DNA of 11,548 nt, taken from contig MU631376.1 in NCBI GenBank assembly GCA_026770615.1, positions 56,640 to 68,187 of the forward strand. Reading direction: 5' to 3'. The translations under genes and the position numbers were made by a program. Source of the DNA: Pavlovales sp. CCMP2436 (Eukaryota > Haptophyta > Pavlovophyceae > Pavlovales). The notes beneath the pieces were generated by a model. It saw only the letters and a program-made list of their open reading frames with translations. It had not been told where the DNA came from and ran no database searches. Below, piece after piece: positions 1 through 6,703 of the stretch (position 1 is its first letter; every line of letters begins with the position of its first letter).

Positions 1-1
1 T

Positions 2-346
2 GCGCGCGCTGGTGCAGACGACGTGACTGCGCTCGGCACGCCTGCCATCGTCTTCCCGGCCGTCGACAGGTTCCTGGCCTCGGTGCATGCGAAGCTGGGC
101 CTCGAGGCCAACCTGATCAAGACCGTCAGCTACATCTTCTCCGACCATGCCACTGAGCTCAATCGCGTCCGCGTCATGTACGGCGTGCCCCTCGTCTTCG
201 CGTGCTCTGCCGACGGCTCCATCGCCCTCGGTATCAAAATATACGGCATCCCGCTCGGCTCGGTAGAGTTTGTCGCCCTCACCCTCGCCTCCAAGTGCAA
301 TCAGATCACCGGCACCTCTCAGAACTCAACTCTCTGCTTGGTCTGA
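2..346 (+). pseudogene. Reverse transcriptase, end of palm domain (left-truncated by window edge)
   Basis: The frame is open from the left edge to a TGA at 344-346. It begins with a motif C-like ADD followed by VTALG (about 14-31); the residue before ADD is Gly rather than the usual Tyr or Phe. About 25 residues on comes LGLEANLIKT (to about 124), matching the motif D region with its conserved Lys, and then an IKIYGIPLGS segment (about 230-262) resembling motif E. This is the order expected in an RT palm of a retroelement. The rest of the RT lies outside the window. The protein does not end naturally here: homologous-looking thumb sequence resumes one frame over near 335, so the stop is a frameshift product. 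RT identity is fairly secure; the exact clade is not. Confidence 0.72.
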
Positions 347-714
347 AGCACAAACAGGCGCTGTGGGCGATCACAGTCAACTCGACGGCACACAAGGGTG
401 GCTACTGGGCTCAGCACTGCTTCCCCGACAAGAACATCAACTTCTGCCTCGGCGTGGACAACGCCATCCTCAAGCAGGCGTCTGTGGCGCTTGGCTGCGA
501 CCCGACCACCGACTGGCTGGCGCACAAGCGCCTGTACCTACCGACGCGCCTGGCCGGCCTCGGCTTACCCTCGCTCTCCGAGACGCGCTCAGCCGCCATC
601 GTCGCGTCGGCGGCACGCGCAGCGACCTCCTTCCTCAATCAGCACGACGCGACGGGCACAGTGACGGTGCACGGCGTCCTCGAGCGGCCGCCGATCGCGG
701 AGCGAATCGGGCGT
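331..714 (+). pseudogene. Retroelement RT thumb/connector segment in a shifted frame
   Basis: After the break near 330-345 the coding signal continues in another frame with LGLKHKQALWAITVNST and, further on, LAHKRLYLPTRLAGLGLPSL followed by AAIVASAARAATSF. A segment of the form 'L-P-x-R-x-x-G-L-G-L-x-S, then Ala-rich' directly after the palm is characteristic of the region behind the RT in many non-LTR-like elements. Coding resemblance fades near 700-720, where the signal moves back to the first frame; the frame stays open to 945 but there looks like an antisense or shadow translation. Two compensating frame changes in under 400 bp indicate a decayed copy, or less likely sequencing indels. 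Confidence 0.6.
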
Positions 715-2098
715 GACTCCTTCGCGCCGCACCCGGGTCGCAGGGCTGGCCGAAGTTCGGCCCGGCTCACGCCTCGGCGCGGCAATTATCGCGACCAGCA
801 CCGCCCTGCGCGCTCGCGTGCCACCCGGGTACATGGGCGAGCTCCGCGTGCTACGTGTGCCCCCAGAGGAGATGGGCCTGCGCGGCAAGGGGCTGCACGG
901 CGCCGGCCTACAGGCGCTCATCACGTCGGACCTTCAGCAGATTGAGCACGAGACGCTGAGCGAGCAGCTCGCGCACCGGCCGCGTGGAGACCGCCAGATG
1001 CAGATCTTCCGCAACATCTCGCGCGAGAGCATGATCGTCTTCACGGTGCTCCCTGCCGGTCTCGCCAAGGTGCCCAACGACGAGTGGACCGAGATATCCG
1101 CACGCGCCCTCGGCCTCCCGAGCCCCGCGTGCGCTCACCTCGTCGGGCGCCCACTCCCCCAGGTCTCCGGCCGCAACACCACACGCGTCGACCCCTACGG
1201 CGACACGCTCGCTGCAGCCACCAATTTCCAGGGCGGCCACTTCGCCAAGCTCCAGCACGACCCCGTCGTCAGGGCGGTCGCGCGCTTCGCGACCGTGTAT
1301 GGCTGCACCCAAGCCCTGGCGGAGAATTCGGAGATTTTCGGCTCTGTTCTGCCGCTGAACCCCGATTCGATGCGGACCGAGGAGGCGCTTCTCCGCGCGC
1401 GCGCGGCTACAGTCGACGTCTATGTGGAGCTCGACCAGCCTGATGGACAGGCCGCCATTGGTCACATCGTCGAGATGAAGACGGTCCACTACGGCCTGAC
1501 GCACTACAACGCGGTCGCGCCGACGCGCGGCCACGCGGTAGAGAACCGCTCGGGCAAGCTCAACGCTGAGCGCAGGAGGCAGCTCCAGCAGACCGACCGC
1601 GAGGTTTTCCGCACGCGAGAGGGCCAGGTGGGACCGATGGAGCAGCGCCTCAACGGCTTCCCCCCCGTCATCGGCATAGCGACCGGCGGCTTCGGGGAGC
1701 AGTCAAAGAGCCTGGACAACCTGCTCAAGAACCTCGCTGGCATGGGTGCGGAGACGTGGATGAGCAAGCTCAGCGCGCCGACGACGATGCAGGCGCGCAA
1801 TACGCTTCTCGGGCTCATGCGCAAGGAGCTCGGAGTGATCGTGGCGCGCGGCCACGCCAGGCTCATCCTTGCCAACGTGCGCTCGCTGCACACGCAGACT
1901 GCGCGCGCGGCCGCTGGTGCCCGGGGTGCACCTTGGTTCCAGCGCAACGGCCGCTCGGCAAACGGGCCCGAGGACGCCCCTGTGCACGCGGACGGCGCGT
2001 ACCGTGACGACAACTGGCGCAGCCACAATGCCGACCGGGGCGCACGCCTCGGCCGCGGTGGCCGCGGCGGCCGCGGCGGACAGGGCACACGCACTTAA
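713..2098 (+). CDS. C-terminal retroelement protein segment with PD-(D/E)XK-like nuclease and RGG tail
   Basis: 461 codons if begun at GTG 713, though the true start is upstream and the segment belongs to the preceding RT. Residues about 95-200 resemble the linker with a degenerate zinc-like region (DPYGDTL at 160-166, GGHFAKLQHD at 174-183). Residues 233-256 hold TVDVYVE and then IVEMKTVHYG: Asp235 with Glu254-x-Lys256 is the spacing and hydrophobic context of a PD-(D/E)XK nuclease core. NGFPPVIGIATGGFGEQ (314-330) matches the 'F-P...T-x-G-G' block that follows such cores in several RT-linked nucleases. The end is Arg/Gly-rich (RLGRGGRGGRGGQ, 445-457), an RGG-type RNA-binding tail. Stop TAA at 2096-2098. 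Inferred role: nicking the target for target-primed reverse transcription. Family assignment rests on motifs only. Confidence 0.6.
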   Translation: MTPSRRTRVAGLAEVRPGSRLGAAIIATSTALRARVPPGYMGELRVLRVPPEEMGLRGKGLHGAGLQALITSDLQQIEHETLSEQLAHRPRGDRQMQIFRNISRESMIVFTVLPAGLAKVPNDEWTEISARALGLPSPACAHLVGRPLPQVSGRNTTRVDPYGDTLAAATNFQGGHFAKLQHDPVVRAVARFATVYGCTQALAENSEIFGSVLPLNPDSMRTEEALLRARAATVDVYVELDQPDGQAAIGHIVEMKTVHYGLTHYNAVAPTRGHAVENRSGKLNAERRRQLQQTDREVFRTREGQVGPMEQRLNGFPPVIGIATGGFGEQSKSLDNLLKNLAGMGAETWMSKLSAPTTMQARNTLLGLMRKELGVIVARGHARLILANVRSLHTQTARAAAGARGAPWFQRNGRSANGPEDAPVHADGAYRDDNWRSHNADRGARLGRGGRGGRGGQGTRT

Positions 2099-2346
2099 AT
2101 GGACGTGAGCATTGTGTGTGGGGGGGGGGAGGGGGGAGGGGGAGCCTGTGGCAATTGCTACGAGTTCACCACCAACCTCGTCTACCACCACCATCCCTGC
2201 TGCCAGGACTAACGTCTGACGTTGACCAAGTCAGCGAGTGAACAACACCTGTTGAACCATGCTGAGCCGCCATATATATTTTTATGATAGGGATTCAAGG
2301 TGGCGTCTGACTGTTCTGAATGTTGTGCTGGTCTGAGCGCTGCGTC
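2099..2346 (+). other. 3' flank of the nuclease-bearing element, with a G-run
   Basis: No gene is visible. A purine tract of G10-A-G6-A-G5 (about 2120-2142) lies 22 bases after the stop and could form a G-quadruplex in DNA or transcript. The rest is mixed-composition sequence with a short ATATAT/TTTTTA patch near 2270-2285. It is probably the 3' UTR of the retroelement, by position only. Confidence 0.4.
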
Positions 2347-2425
2347 ATTAATGTAGGGGGGTTCGAGCTGGCGATACGTTGCGTCTTGTATATTAATGTA
2401 GGGGGGTTCGGGCTGGCGGTACGTT
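2347..2425. repeat. Two-copy tandem repeat, period 45 bp
   Basis: A 34-bp segment beginning ATTAATGTAGGGGGGTTCG occurs at 2347-2380 and again at 2392-2425 with two differences (A/G at two sites in the second half). It lies in the noncoding flank of the plus-strand retroelement. Confidence 0.85.
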
Positions 2426-2511
2426 TCAAGTTCAAGTCAGGCTGATCTTAGCGCTCCGACGCAGGCTCCTACGCGCTACGCCGAAGTGGGGAGCTGGTAG
2501 AAGTGGTCTAC

Positions 2512-2616
2512 GCGTCTTTTAGACTAGATCTACGCGTCTTTTAGACTAGATCTACGCGTCTTTTAGATTTAGATTTGGCGTCTTTTAGATTCTAGCGTCT
2601 TTTAGCGGTCTTTTAG
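2512..2616. repeat. Short tandem array of the motif GCGTCTTTTAG
   Basis: The 11-mer starts at 2512, 2534, 2556, 2578 and 2595. The first four are spaced exactly 22 bp, with ACTAGATCTAC as the intervening sequence in the first two. A degraded sixth copy (TCTTTTAG) lies at 2609-2616. The array abuts structured tail copy A. The same motif, extended to 15 bp, reappears once at 8272-8286. It may be the repeated 3' end of an inserted element or the repeated target into which one went. Confidence 0.85.
2595..2609. repeat. 15-bp direct repeat, left copy
   Basis: GCGTCTTTTAGCGGT here is identical to 8272-8286. Together they bracket the block of minus-strand LINE fragments and are a candidate target-site duplication. 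The caveat is that the left copy is also a member of the local 22-bp array. Confidence 0.6.
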
Positions 2617-2781
2617 GATTATATATAAAGAGATAAAATTAGAATGAAGTGCGCTGTGTGCGCAGCTCGCCAAACCAGCCCCTTTTCACGGGGGCGGCTG
2701 CTATCTCCTTTCCCCGGCCACGATTCCCAACGAGGGGTCTCTAGCCGGCCGGACAGGGTGACTCAATAATCCTCCTCTTAA
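2617..2781 (-). ncRNA. Structured LINE/SINE-type 3' tail, copy A
   Basis: This block aligns to 3704-3815. Shared are AATGA-GTGCGCT(n)GCGCAGCTCGCC at one end and the exact 20-mer GGGTGACTCAATAATCCTCC (2756-2775) at the other. Between the shared ends are a TGCGC/GCGCA hairpin around 2650-2664 and a GCCCC/GGGGC hairpin (2678-2682 with 2691-2695). The middle (2700-2755) is longer than in copy B and GC-rich. Orientation is inferred from copy B, which lies immediately 3' of the minus-strand LINE reading frame. Shared 3'-terminal stem-loops are how RTs of stringent-type LINEs recognise their own RNA and that of SINE partners; that role is an inference here. Confidence 0.55.
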
Positions 2782-3040
2782 CTGAATAAACTTCCTTTCC
2801 TCAACAACAAACTATACTTCATTAGGTCTGTTGGTTGTGTGTGCGAGCTTGGGTTCCTCGAAAGTGAGTAGTGATGTCGCTTTGTATGAATGAGGATCCT
2901 ATGAACCTGGGGCTGGTGAACAGGTTTTTGAGCAGCTACAGGTTTGTGAGCAGGTTCCAAGCTGATGGTTTGGTGAGCTGCAGGATGAGGGGCTGCGGGG
3001 TGAAGGGCGAGCGGGGTAGCCTCGACTCAATTTTTTGTTT
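2782..3040. other. Unassigned sequence between tail copy A and the A-tract
   Basis: No convincing gene. A minus-strand 60-codon open stretch (2778-2960) shows no recognisable domain. An AATAAA lies at 2785-2790 on the plus strand, about 250 bp before the A-tract. Directly before the A-tract is TTTTTTGTTT. Confidence 0.4.
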
Positions 3041-3054
3041 AAAAAAAAAAAAAA

Positions 3055-3088
<34 letters not shown>
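3041..3088 (+). repeat. A-tract, 47 A of 48 bases
   Basis: Continuous A with one C at 3055. It may be the poly(A) tail of a retroposed sequence on the plus strand. No matching target duplication was found by eye on either side. Confidence 0.8.
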
Positions 3089-3090
<2 letters not shown>

Positions 3091-3092
3091 GT

Positions 3093-3123
3093 CGGTTGTC
3101 AGTTACTACGGTTGTCAGTTACT
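3093..3123. repeat. 15-bp direct repeat, period 16
   Basis: CGGTTGTCAGTTACT at 3093-3107 is repeated at 3109-3123, just downstream of the A-tract. Confidence 0.85.
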
Positions 3124-3149
3124 TTCTCAAAAGCCCTTTATCAACGCGC

Positions 3150-3520
3150 CGCCGCCGACGAGCTGGTCGAGCTGTCCGTGGAGCTTCCCGTCGTCGAGCT
3201 GCACGTCGAGCCGGGCATCGTGGTGCGCATGGCGTTGCTCGAGCCGCTTCGCCAAGCTGCCACGAGCTGCGGCCTGCGCGCCGTCGCTCGAGCTGCTTCG
3301 CCTTCCCGCCGTCGAGCCCTGCGTCGAGCTGTACGTGGCGGCGCTGGCCAAGCTTCCCGCCGAGCTGCCCGTCGTCGAGCCGCAAGTCGAGCCGCCCATC
3401 ACTCGAGCTGTGTTCATGGCGTCGCTCGAGCCGCCACTTCGTCTGCCCGTAGCGCTTCGTCGAGCTGCGCGTGGCGGCGCTGGCGGGGCACGGGATGGCG
3501 GGTTGCGGGTGGAAGAGGGC
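3150..3520. repeat. Degenerate GC-rich tandem repeat built on CGTCGAGC
   Basis: GTCGAGC/CTCGAGC recurs about every 9-30 bp. A larger unit is also visible: the stretch from about 3184 (LPVVELHVEP in one plus frame, later ALLEPLR) recurs from about 3364 (LPVVEPQVEP, later ASLEPPLR) 180 bp on, with a weaker copy (LPAVEPCVELYV) at about 3304. The minus strand reads LDVQLDDGKL-type repeats. Both strands are open because the sequence is repetitive and GC-rich, so no gene is called. It may be the relic of a repetitive protein gene. Confidence 0.6.
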
Positions 3521-3703
3521 GTGCGGAAGCTGCGCCCTTCCCGCCCGCCCCTCTTCAGGCCTCGCGAGGCTGTGTGCGATACCCGCGTCCTTCACGGGTC
3601 AAGTTTGATGCTGAGATGGGGTTTGACTTTGTTTGCGAAGTTGTTTTTTAATCAGCTTATTTTTAAAAGTCTTAAACTTTGTTTATAGGAGCCGCGCGCT
3701 GAC
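3521..3703. other. Unassigned sequence before tail copy B
   Basis: No gene seen. AGCTTATTT at 3654-3662 is an exact inverted match to AAATAAGCT at 3704-3712, giving a possible 9-bp stem around an AT-rich loop at the outer edge of tail copy B. Confidence 0.4.
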
Positions 3704-3815
3704 AAATAAGCTATAAAATTTAAATGACGTGCGCTAATGCGCAGCTCGCCTAACCGCCGGGGGCGGTAATGGTCTAGTCCCAGGCGGCGGGGTGACTCAA
3801 TAATCCTCCACTTAT
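3704..3815 (-). ncRNA. Structured 3' tail, copy B, of the minus-strand OTU LINE
   Basis: It aligns with 2617-2781 at both ends, including the exact 20-mer GGGTGACTCAATAATCCTCC at 3790-3809 and GCGCAGCTCGCC. Hairpins are TGCGC/GCGCA with an ATTA loop (minus-strand reading, about 3729-3742) and ACCGCC/GGCGGT with a 3-base loop (3753-3758 with 3762-3767). Where copy A has a different sequence in the second position, it still has a hairpin. The block starts about 20 bases after the end of the minus-strand open frame, so it reads as that element's 3' UTR. Confidence 0.6.
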
Positions 3816-3837
3816 CTTTTAAAAACTCTCTCCTCAT

Positions 3838-4584
3838 CTAAGGTGGTTGCGGTTGTTGGCCTGGGATAAGTGGTTTGGTTCTTCTGTAGTGTGAGCCGAT
3901 GTTGCTGTGTATCACGCGAATGGGCGTTGGTCTGAGGTCTGTTTGTCTGGTTGTGTTTATCAGTGTGACTAGTGAATGTTGTCGGAGCCTGCGTGCCCCT
4001 GGTCTTGGTGCTGCTGGTGGCGCCCATTGGACGCTTTTAAGTTGTTTTGGTAGTGGATGGGCTGGGTGAGGTAAGTTGGGGTCTGGGCCTGCCATATGAA
4101 TAAATAAGGTTGAGATCACGTTATTCCCGCTTGCTTGTGAGTGGCTATTGCTATGTCGATCCGTAGGATGGTTGATATGCTGTACACAGAACATGTTGTT
4201 GTGTATCCAACCGCCTTCCTTTGCCTTGTATGCCATCGACCACATGGGAGCGGTGCTGTTGCCACAGGTATCTGTTGGGTCTTCGTTGGGCCGTCTGAGG
4301 TCCAAGTGGTTATGGACGTTTTCGGGTAGCACCCGGGCGTGGGCTATGGCTCGTTCGCGGAGGTTCGCTGCTGCTTGTTTGTGGCTTGCACCGCTGCCGT
4401 CGATTCCCATGGCTGCGTAGAGGAAACAGTTCCCGTCATCCACAACGTCCATGTCCATGAGGTTTACGGTAGCATAGAGTTTTTCGATTTCCCAGGCTCT
4501 CGCTAGTGTCCATTGGATGATTATCTTGGGTTTCCCATGGCGGCCATTTTTGAACGCGTGGGCGTTTCGAGGGGTTGTTAACGG
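3838..4584 (-). pseudogene. OTU-type cysteine protease domain at the end of a LINE polyprotein
   Basis: On the minus strand the frame is open from 4584 to 3838. It contains MDMDVVDDGNCFLYAAMG (from 4458), the 'D-x-D-G-N-C-hydrophobic-x-x-A' signature of the OTU catalytic Cys (codon 4428-4426), then SHKQAAANLRERAI, a usual second helix. EGGWIHNN follows near 4218-4195, equivalent to the OTU 'W-G' block. The C-terminal part of the fold is not in this frame: an adjacent frame carries STILRIDIAIATH and then PIHYQNNL, with the catalytic His-Tyr at 4055-4050, plus one TGA at 4118-4116. A frameshift near 4190 therefore separates Cys and His. It lies 3' of RNase H and zinc segments on the same strand. 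Likely role in a live copy: polyprotein processing or deubiquitination, not known which. Confidence 0.62.
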
Positions 4585-4705
4585 TTAGTGTGCTATTTCC
4601 GTCTCTAACTTCTGTTGGAGTGTTGTCGACGGTTAGTGTGCTGCTTCCGGCTCCGTTTCCTGTTGGAATGTTGGGTATGGCTGTGCCTTTTTTGTGCGAG
4701 GTCAT
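4436..4705 (-). pseudogene. Ser/Thr/Asn-rich spacer between zinc motif and OTU domain
   Basis: ATG at 4705 opens 89 codons with two copies of a short repeat, GSSTLTVDNTP and GNSTLTVNNPS, followed by SKRPRVQKWPPW. The low-complexity polar composition fits an interdomain linker. It is in a different frame from both neighbours, which share one frame with each other (4786-5496 and the OTU part). Coding resemblance ends near 4560, beyond which it overlaps the OTU frame. Probably a frameshifted part of the same polyprotein, not a separate gene. Confidence 0.4.
4574..4670. repeat. Two-copy tandem repeat, period 48 bp
   Basis: GTTGTTAACGGTTAGTGTGCT at 4574-4594 (one base beyond a 20-mer core) recurs at 4622-4642 as GTTGTCGACGGTTAGTGTGC-T. 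The period of 48 is a multiple of three and yields the STLTV-N/D-N duplication in the spacer. Confidence 0.75.
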
Positions 4706-4785
4706 TTGAGGGGGTTTGGGGGGTTGGAAGTCCGCCCCTGGGCAGCCCGTTTGGCTTTCTTCTGTCTTTGTTGGGTGTCTGTGTA

Positions 4786-5496
4786 TTATTGTTGGCGGCG
4801 GTTGAGGACGGCTGCGAACGCGTCGACATTGTGGGTGCTTGCCAGGCTGTTACTCTGCGGTGACTGGGTTGGTGGTGTGAAAGGGTCGATTTCCGTGTCC
4901 TCTGGGTCATCAGGGTCGTTTGTGGGCTCATCGCCCTTAATGAGCTTGGTTCTTTCGGCGTTTAAAGCTTCAGTGGCTGCTAGGATGACCCCTTGTATGG
5001 TGCCCGTCTTGTACTCCCAGGTTGGGTTCAGTTTGAGGCATTCCTCAACTAGCTCCTGGGTCTGTATCGAGACGCTCCCGGCGTGCGCGTCCGGGTGGCT
5101 GAGTGCAGAGTAGGCGATGGCGCGTAATTCCGAGTAGGTGCCGAGGCCTCCGAGTTTTTTCATGATTACGGTTCGTCGAAGGTCACGTTGGTCGGCGGTT
5201 GCTGGGCAATGCTTCATGATATGTTCGACTGAGTCTGTATCGTCCGCTGGGTTTAGGCTTTTCATAATGCAGAAGGGGCATTTGGTGCTGAGTTTAGGGC
5301 CACCTTCGTAGAGGGTAACGTCGAGGAGCTTTGGTTCTTCTCTTGTCCGTTCTGTGTTGTAATTCGTGGTGCCTGTCATGTATCGGACGTATGTGCGTTG
5401 AGTAGTCTCTGAGTTTTTCCCCATGGGTGGTCTTAAGAAGGCTGTTGACTCCTTTATCCAGAGGTCGGTTCGGTCCCTTAGGCGGATGGCGCATGT
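4786..5496 (-). pseudogene. LINE C-terminal domain with CCHC zinc-binding motif
   Basis: Minus-strand frame open from 5496 to a TAA at 4788-4786. From ATG 5424 the protein is 212 residues. Cys49-x2-Cys52-x15-His68-x4-Cys73 (CPFC ... EHIMKHCP, about 5280-5205) is the C-C-H-C pattern with the 'ETxxHxxxxCP' context of zinc-binding regions after the RNase H/RT of many LINEs (zf-RVT type). Upstream of the ATG the same frame reads LRDRTDLWIKESTAFLRPP, typical linker sequence before that zinc motif, so 5424 is not a genuine start. The C-terminus is acidic, then Pro/Ser-rich. A one-base shift near 5485 separates it from the RNase H segment. Confidence 0.6.
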
Positions 5497-6020
5497 TTAT
5501 GTGTGCGTCTGGTGAGGTTCCGGGGGTCTTTGCGGACATGGATGTTAATAGCTTGGGTTCCCGCTTCTTCTATGACTGCTCTGCGGATGGTGGATGGTGT
5601 GTGGTCGATAAAGCTGTACCTTGCTGGCGGCCAAGCGCATGGGCCGAGGTCGTGGAAGGGGGTTTGGTTCTCCACTGCCACTTATCTAGCGGCCCAGTCA
5701 GCGCAAACGTCGAGTATCACATGCACTGCGTCATAGGCTGGCGTTGGTGCTCCTCCTGCCGTGGGCGGTGGTTGTATCTCATTGGCCTTCTCGTTCGCCT
5801 TGCCGATGAGGGCACCGGTTCCCGCGTTGTCAATAATGTAAACTTGGCTGGCCGTGTCGATTCTTGGGTATTGTATCAGTGGTCTGAGGAAAGAGTCAGC
5901 TTTGTGGGCTTTCTGGTGCTTGAAAATGTGGGTTTTGCCGGCGTGGGTGCTGCGTGTGAGGAGTTCGCTGAGTCTTCGGAGTTGTGACTGTCGGCTTGGC
6001 GTGGCGGTTTCGTCCGTGCC
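5478..6020 (-). pseudogene. RNase H domain, C-terminal half, plus connector
   Basis: The minus frame opens after a TAA at 6023-6021. It reads RQSQLRRLSELLTRS, then (A)SQVYIIDNAGTGALIGKANE, then ADWAAR, a TAA at 5684-5682, and continues in frame as VAVENQTPFHDLGP to 5478. GALIGKANEKANEI matches the RNase H ending 'G-x-x-G-N-E-x-A-D-x-x-A' except that the catalytic Asp is Asn (codon AAT, 5783-5781). Missing catalytic residue, internal stop and frameshifts at both ends mark it as dead. It continues the N-terminal half at 6071-6682 after a frame change near 6020-6070. Confidence 0.5.
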
Positions 6021-6070
6021 TTAATGTTGGGGTTGTGAGTCGGTATTTGTGGCTGTGTTGCAGTTGGGGT

Positions 6071-6682
6071 TTAAGCGTTCCTGAGTGGGTTGAGGCAGTC
6101 CCAAGAGGTGGTGAGTGTCGTCTGCGTTTGGAGGGATTTTAGTCGGAGGCTGAGTGTCGCAGCTGTAAGCTTGCTGTCTAGGGCGTCCTTGTCCCCTGGA
6201 CGGATGGCGTTAGTCATGTGAATTTCCCGTCTACCGTCTGGATGGTTGATTAGGTAAGCGACGCTTTCTGCTGTTTTCACTGTCATCTCCTTGTGGGAGC
6301 CATCGACTACTACGTCGGTGACTGTTGAGCCTCCCGGGAAAGCTGTTTCTAGTGTTTTGTCATGTTTGTCCAGATGAGTGTTTCTCAGGTGTGCCGTGTG
6401 GGATCTGGCGCCTGCGGATGCAGCAAACCGTGGGAGGGCTTGGAGGGTTGCGGCTGTCAGGATTTTTTGAAGAGATGGTGGGATGTGGTGTTCGTGGCCT
6501 GCCTCCCAGTTGAAGACCCATTCTTTTGCGATGAGGGCTCTGCTTTCTGAGACCCAGAGATCCTCGTTTGTGCGTGCACTTGATGATCCATTCAGCCGGA
6601 TGTTCCTCTTGATCATCCGTTCTATCGCTGCTGTGTGTAAGTTTCTAGTTAAACGTCCGTCCCCAAGGGGATCTCGCCGGAT
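6071..6682 (-). pseudogene. LINE post-RT region and RNase H, N-terminal half
   Basis: Minus frame open from 6682 (TAA at 6685-6683) to 6071. It starts GDGRLTRNLHTAAIERMIKR, continues NEDLWVSESRALIAKEW, then reaches VTDVVVDGSHKE (residues 99-110 from ATG 6616): V-D-G-S is the first catalytic Asp motif of RNase H. The expected 'S-E-L-x-A' helix appears as DSKLTAATLSLRLK with Lys149 (codon AAG, 6172-6170) where catalytic Glu would be. No RT lies upstream on this strand: LINE sequence stops at 6682. The domain order (post-RT linker, RNase H, zinc motif, OTU) across 6682-3838 is that of one polyprotein. Confidence 0.52.
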
Positions 6683-6685
6683 TTA

Positions 6686-6703
6686 AGTGTTGAAAAAAAC
6701 ACT
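6686..6703. repeat. Small perfect hairpin at a fragment junction
   Basis: AGTGTT and AACACT form a 6-bp stem around GAAAAA, directly at the point where LINE coding sequence ends (6685). It may mark the breakpoint of an insertion or internal deletion. Confidence 0.5.

Noticed and set aside
908..2094. Long minus-strand open frames opposite the plus-strand nuclease segment
   Set aside because: They are antisense products of GC-rich codons; no domain is visible and the plus strand carries clear motifs.
2356..2425. tRNA-like B box (GGTTCGAGCTGG)
   Set aside because: The consensus end is missing, the second copy has GGTTCGGGC, and no A box or cloverleaf could be found.
2871..3688. Plus-strand frames running through the A-tract (poly-Lys) into the GC-rich repeat
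   Set aside because: The frames join unrelated sequence across an A-tract; the lysine run is translation of the tract, not a protein feature.
2617..3815. Hammerhead or HDV-like ribozyme in the structured tails
   Set aside because: Conserved ribozyme core sequences (such as CUGAUGA with GAAA) are not present in either orientation; only simple hairpins are supported.
3652..3837. Minus-strand 61-codon open frame
   Set aside because: It runs through structured tail copy B and is best explained as chance openness of an RNA element.
4141..5987. Plus-strand open frames, including 186 codons at 5427-5987 and 139 at 4694-5113
   Set aside because: They lie opposite the minus-strand RNase H, zinc and OTU segments and show no recognisable motif or protein-like composition.
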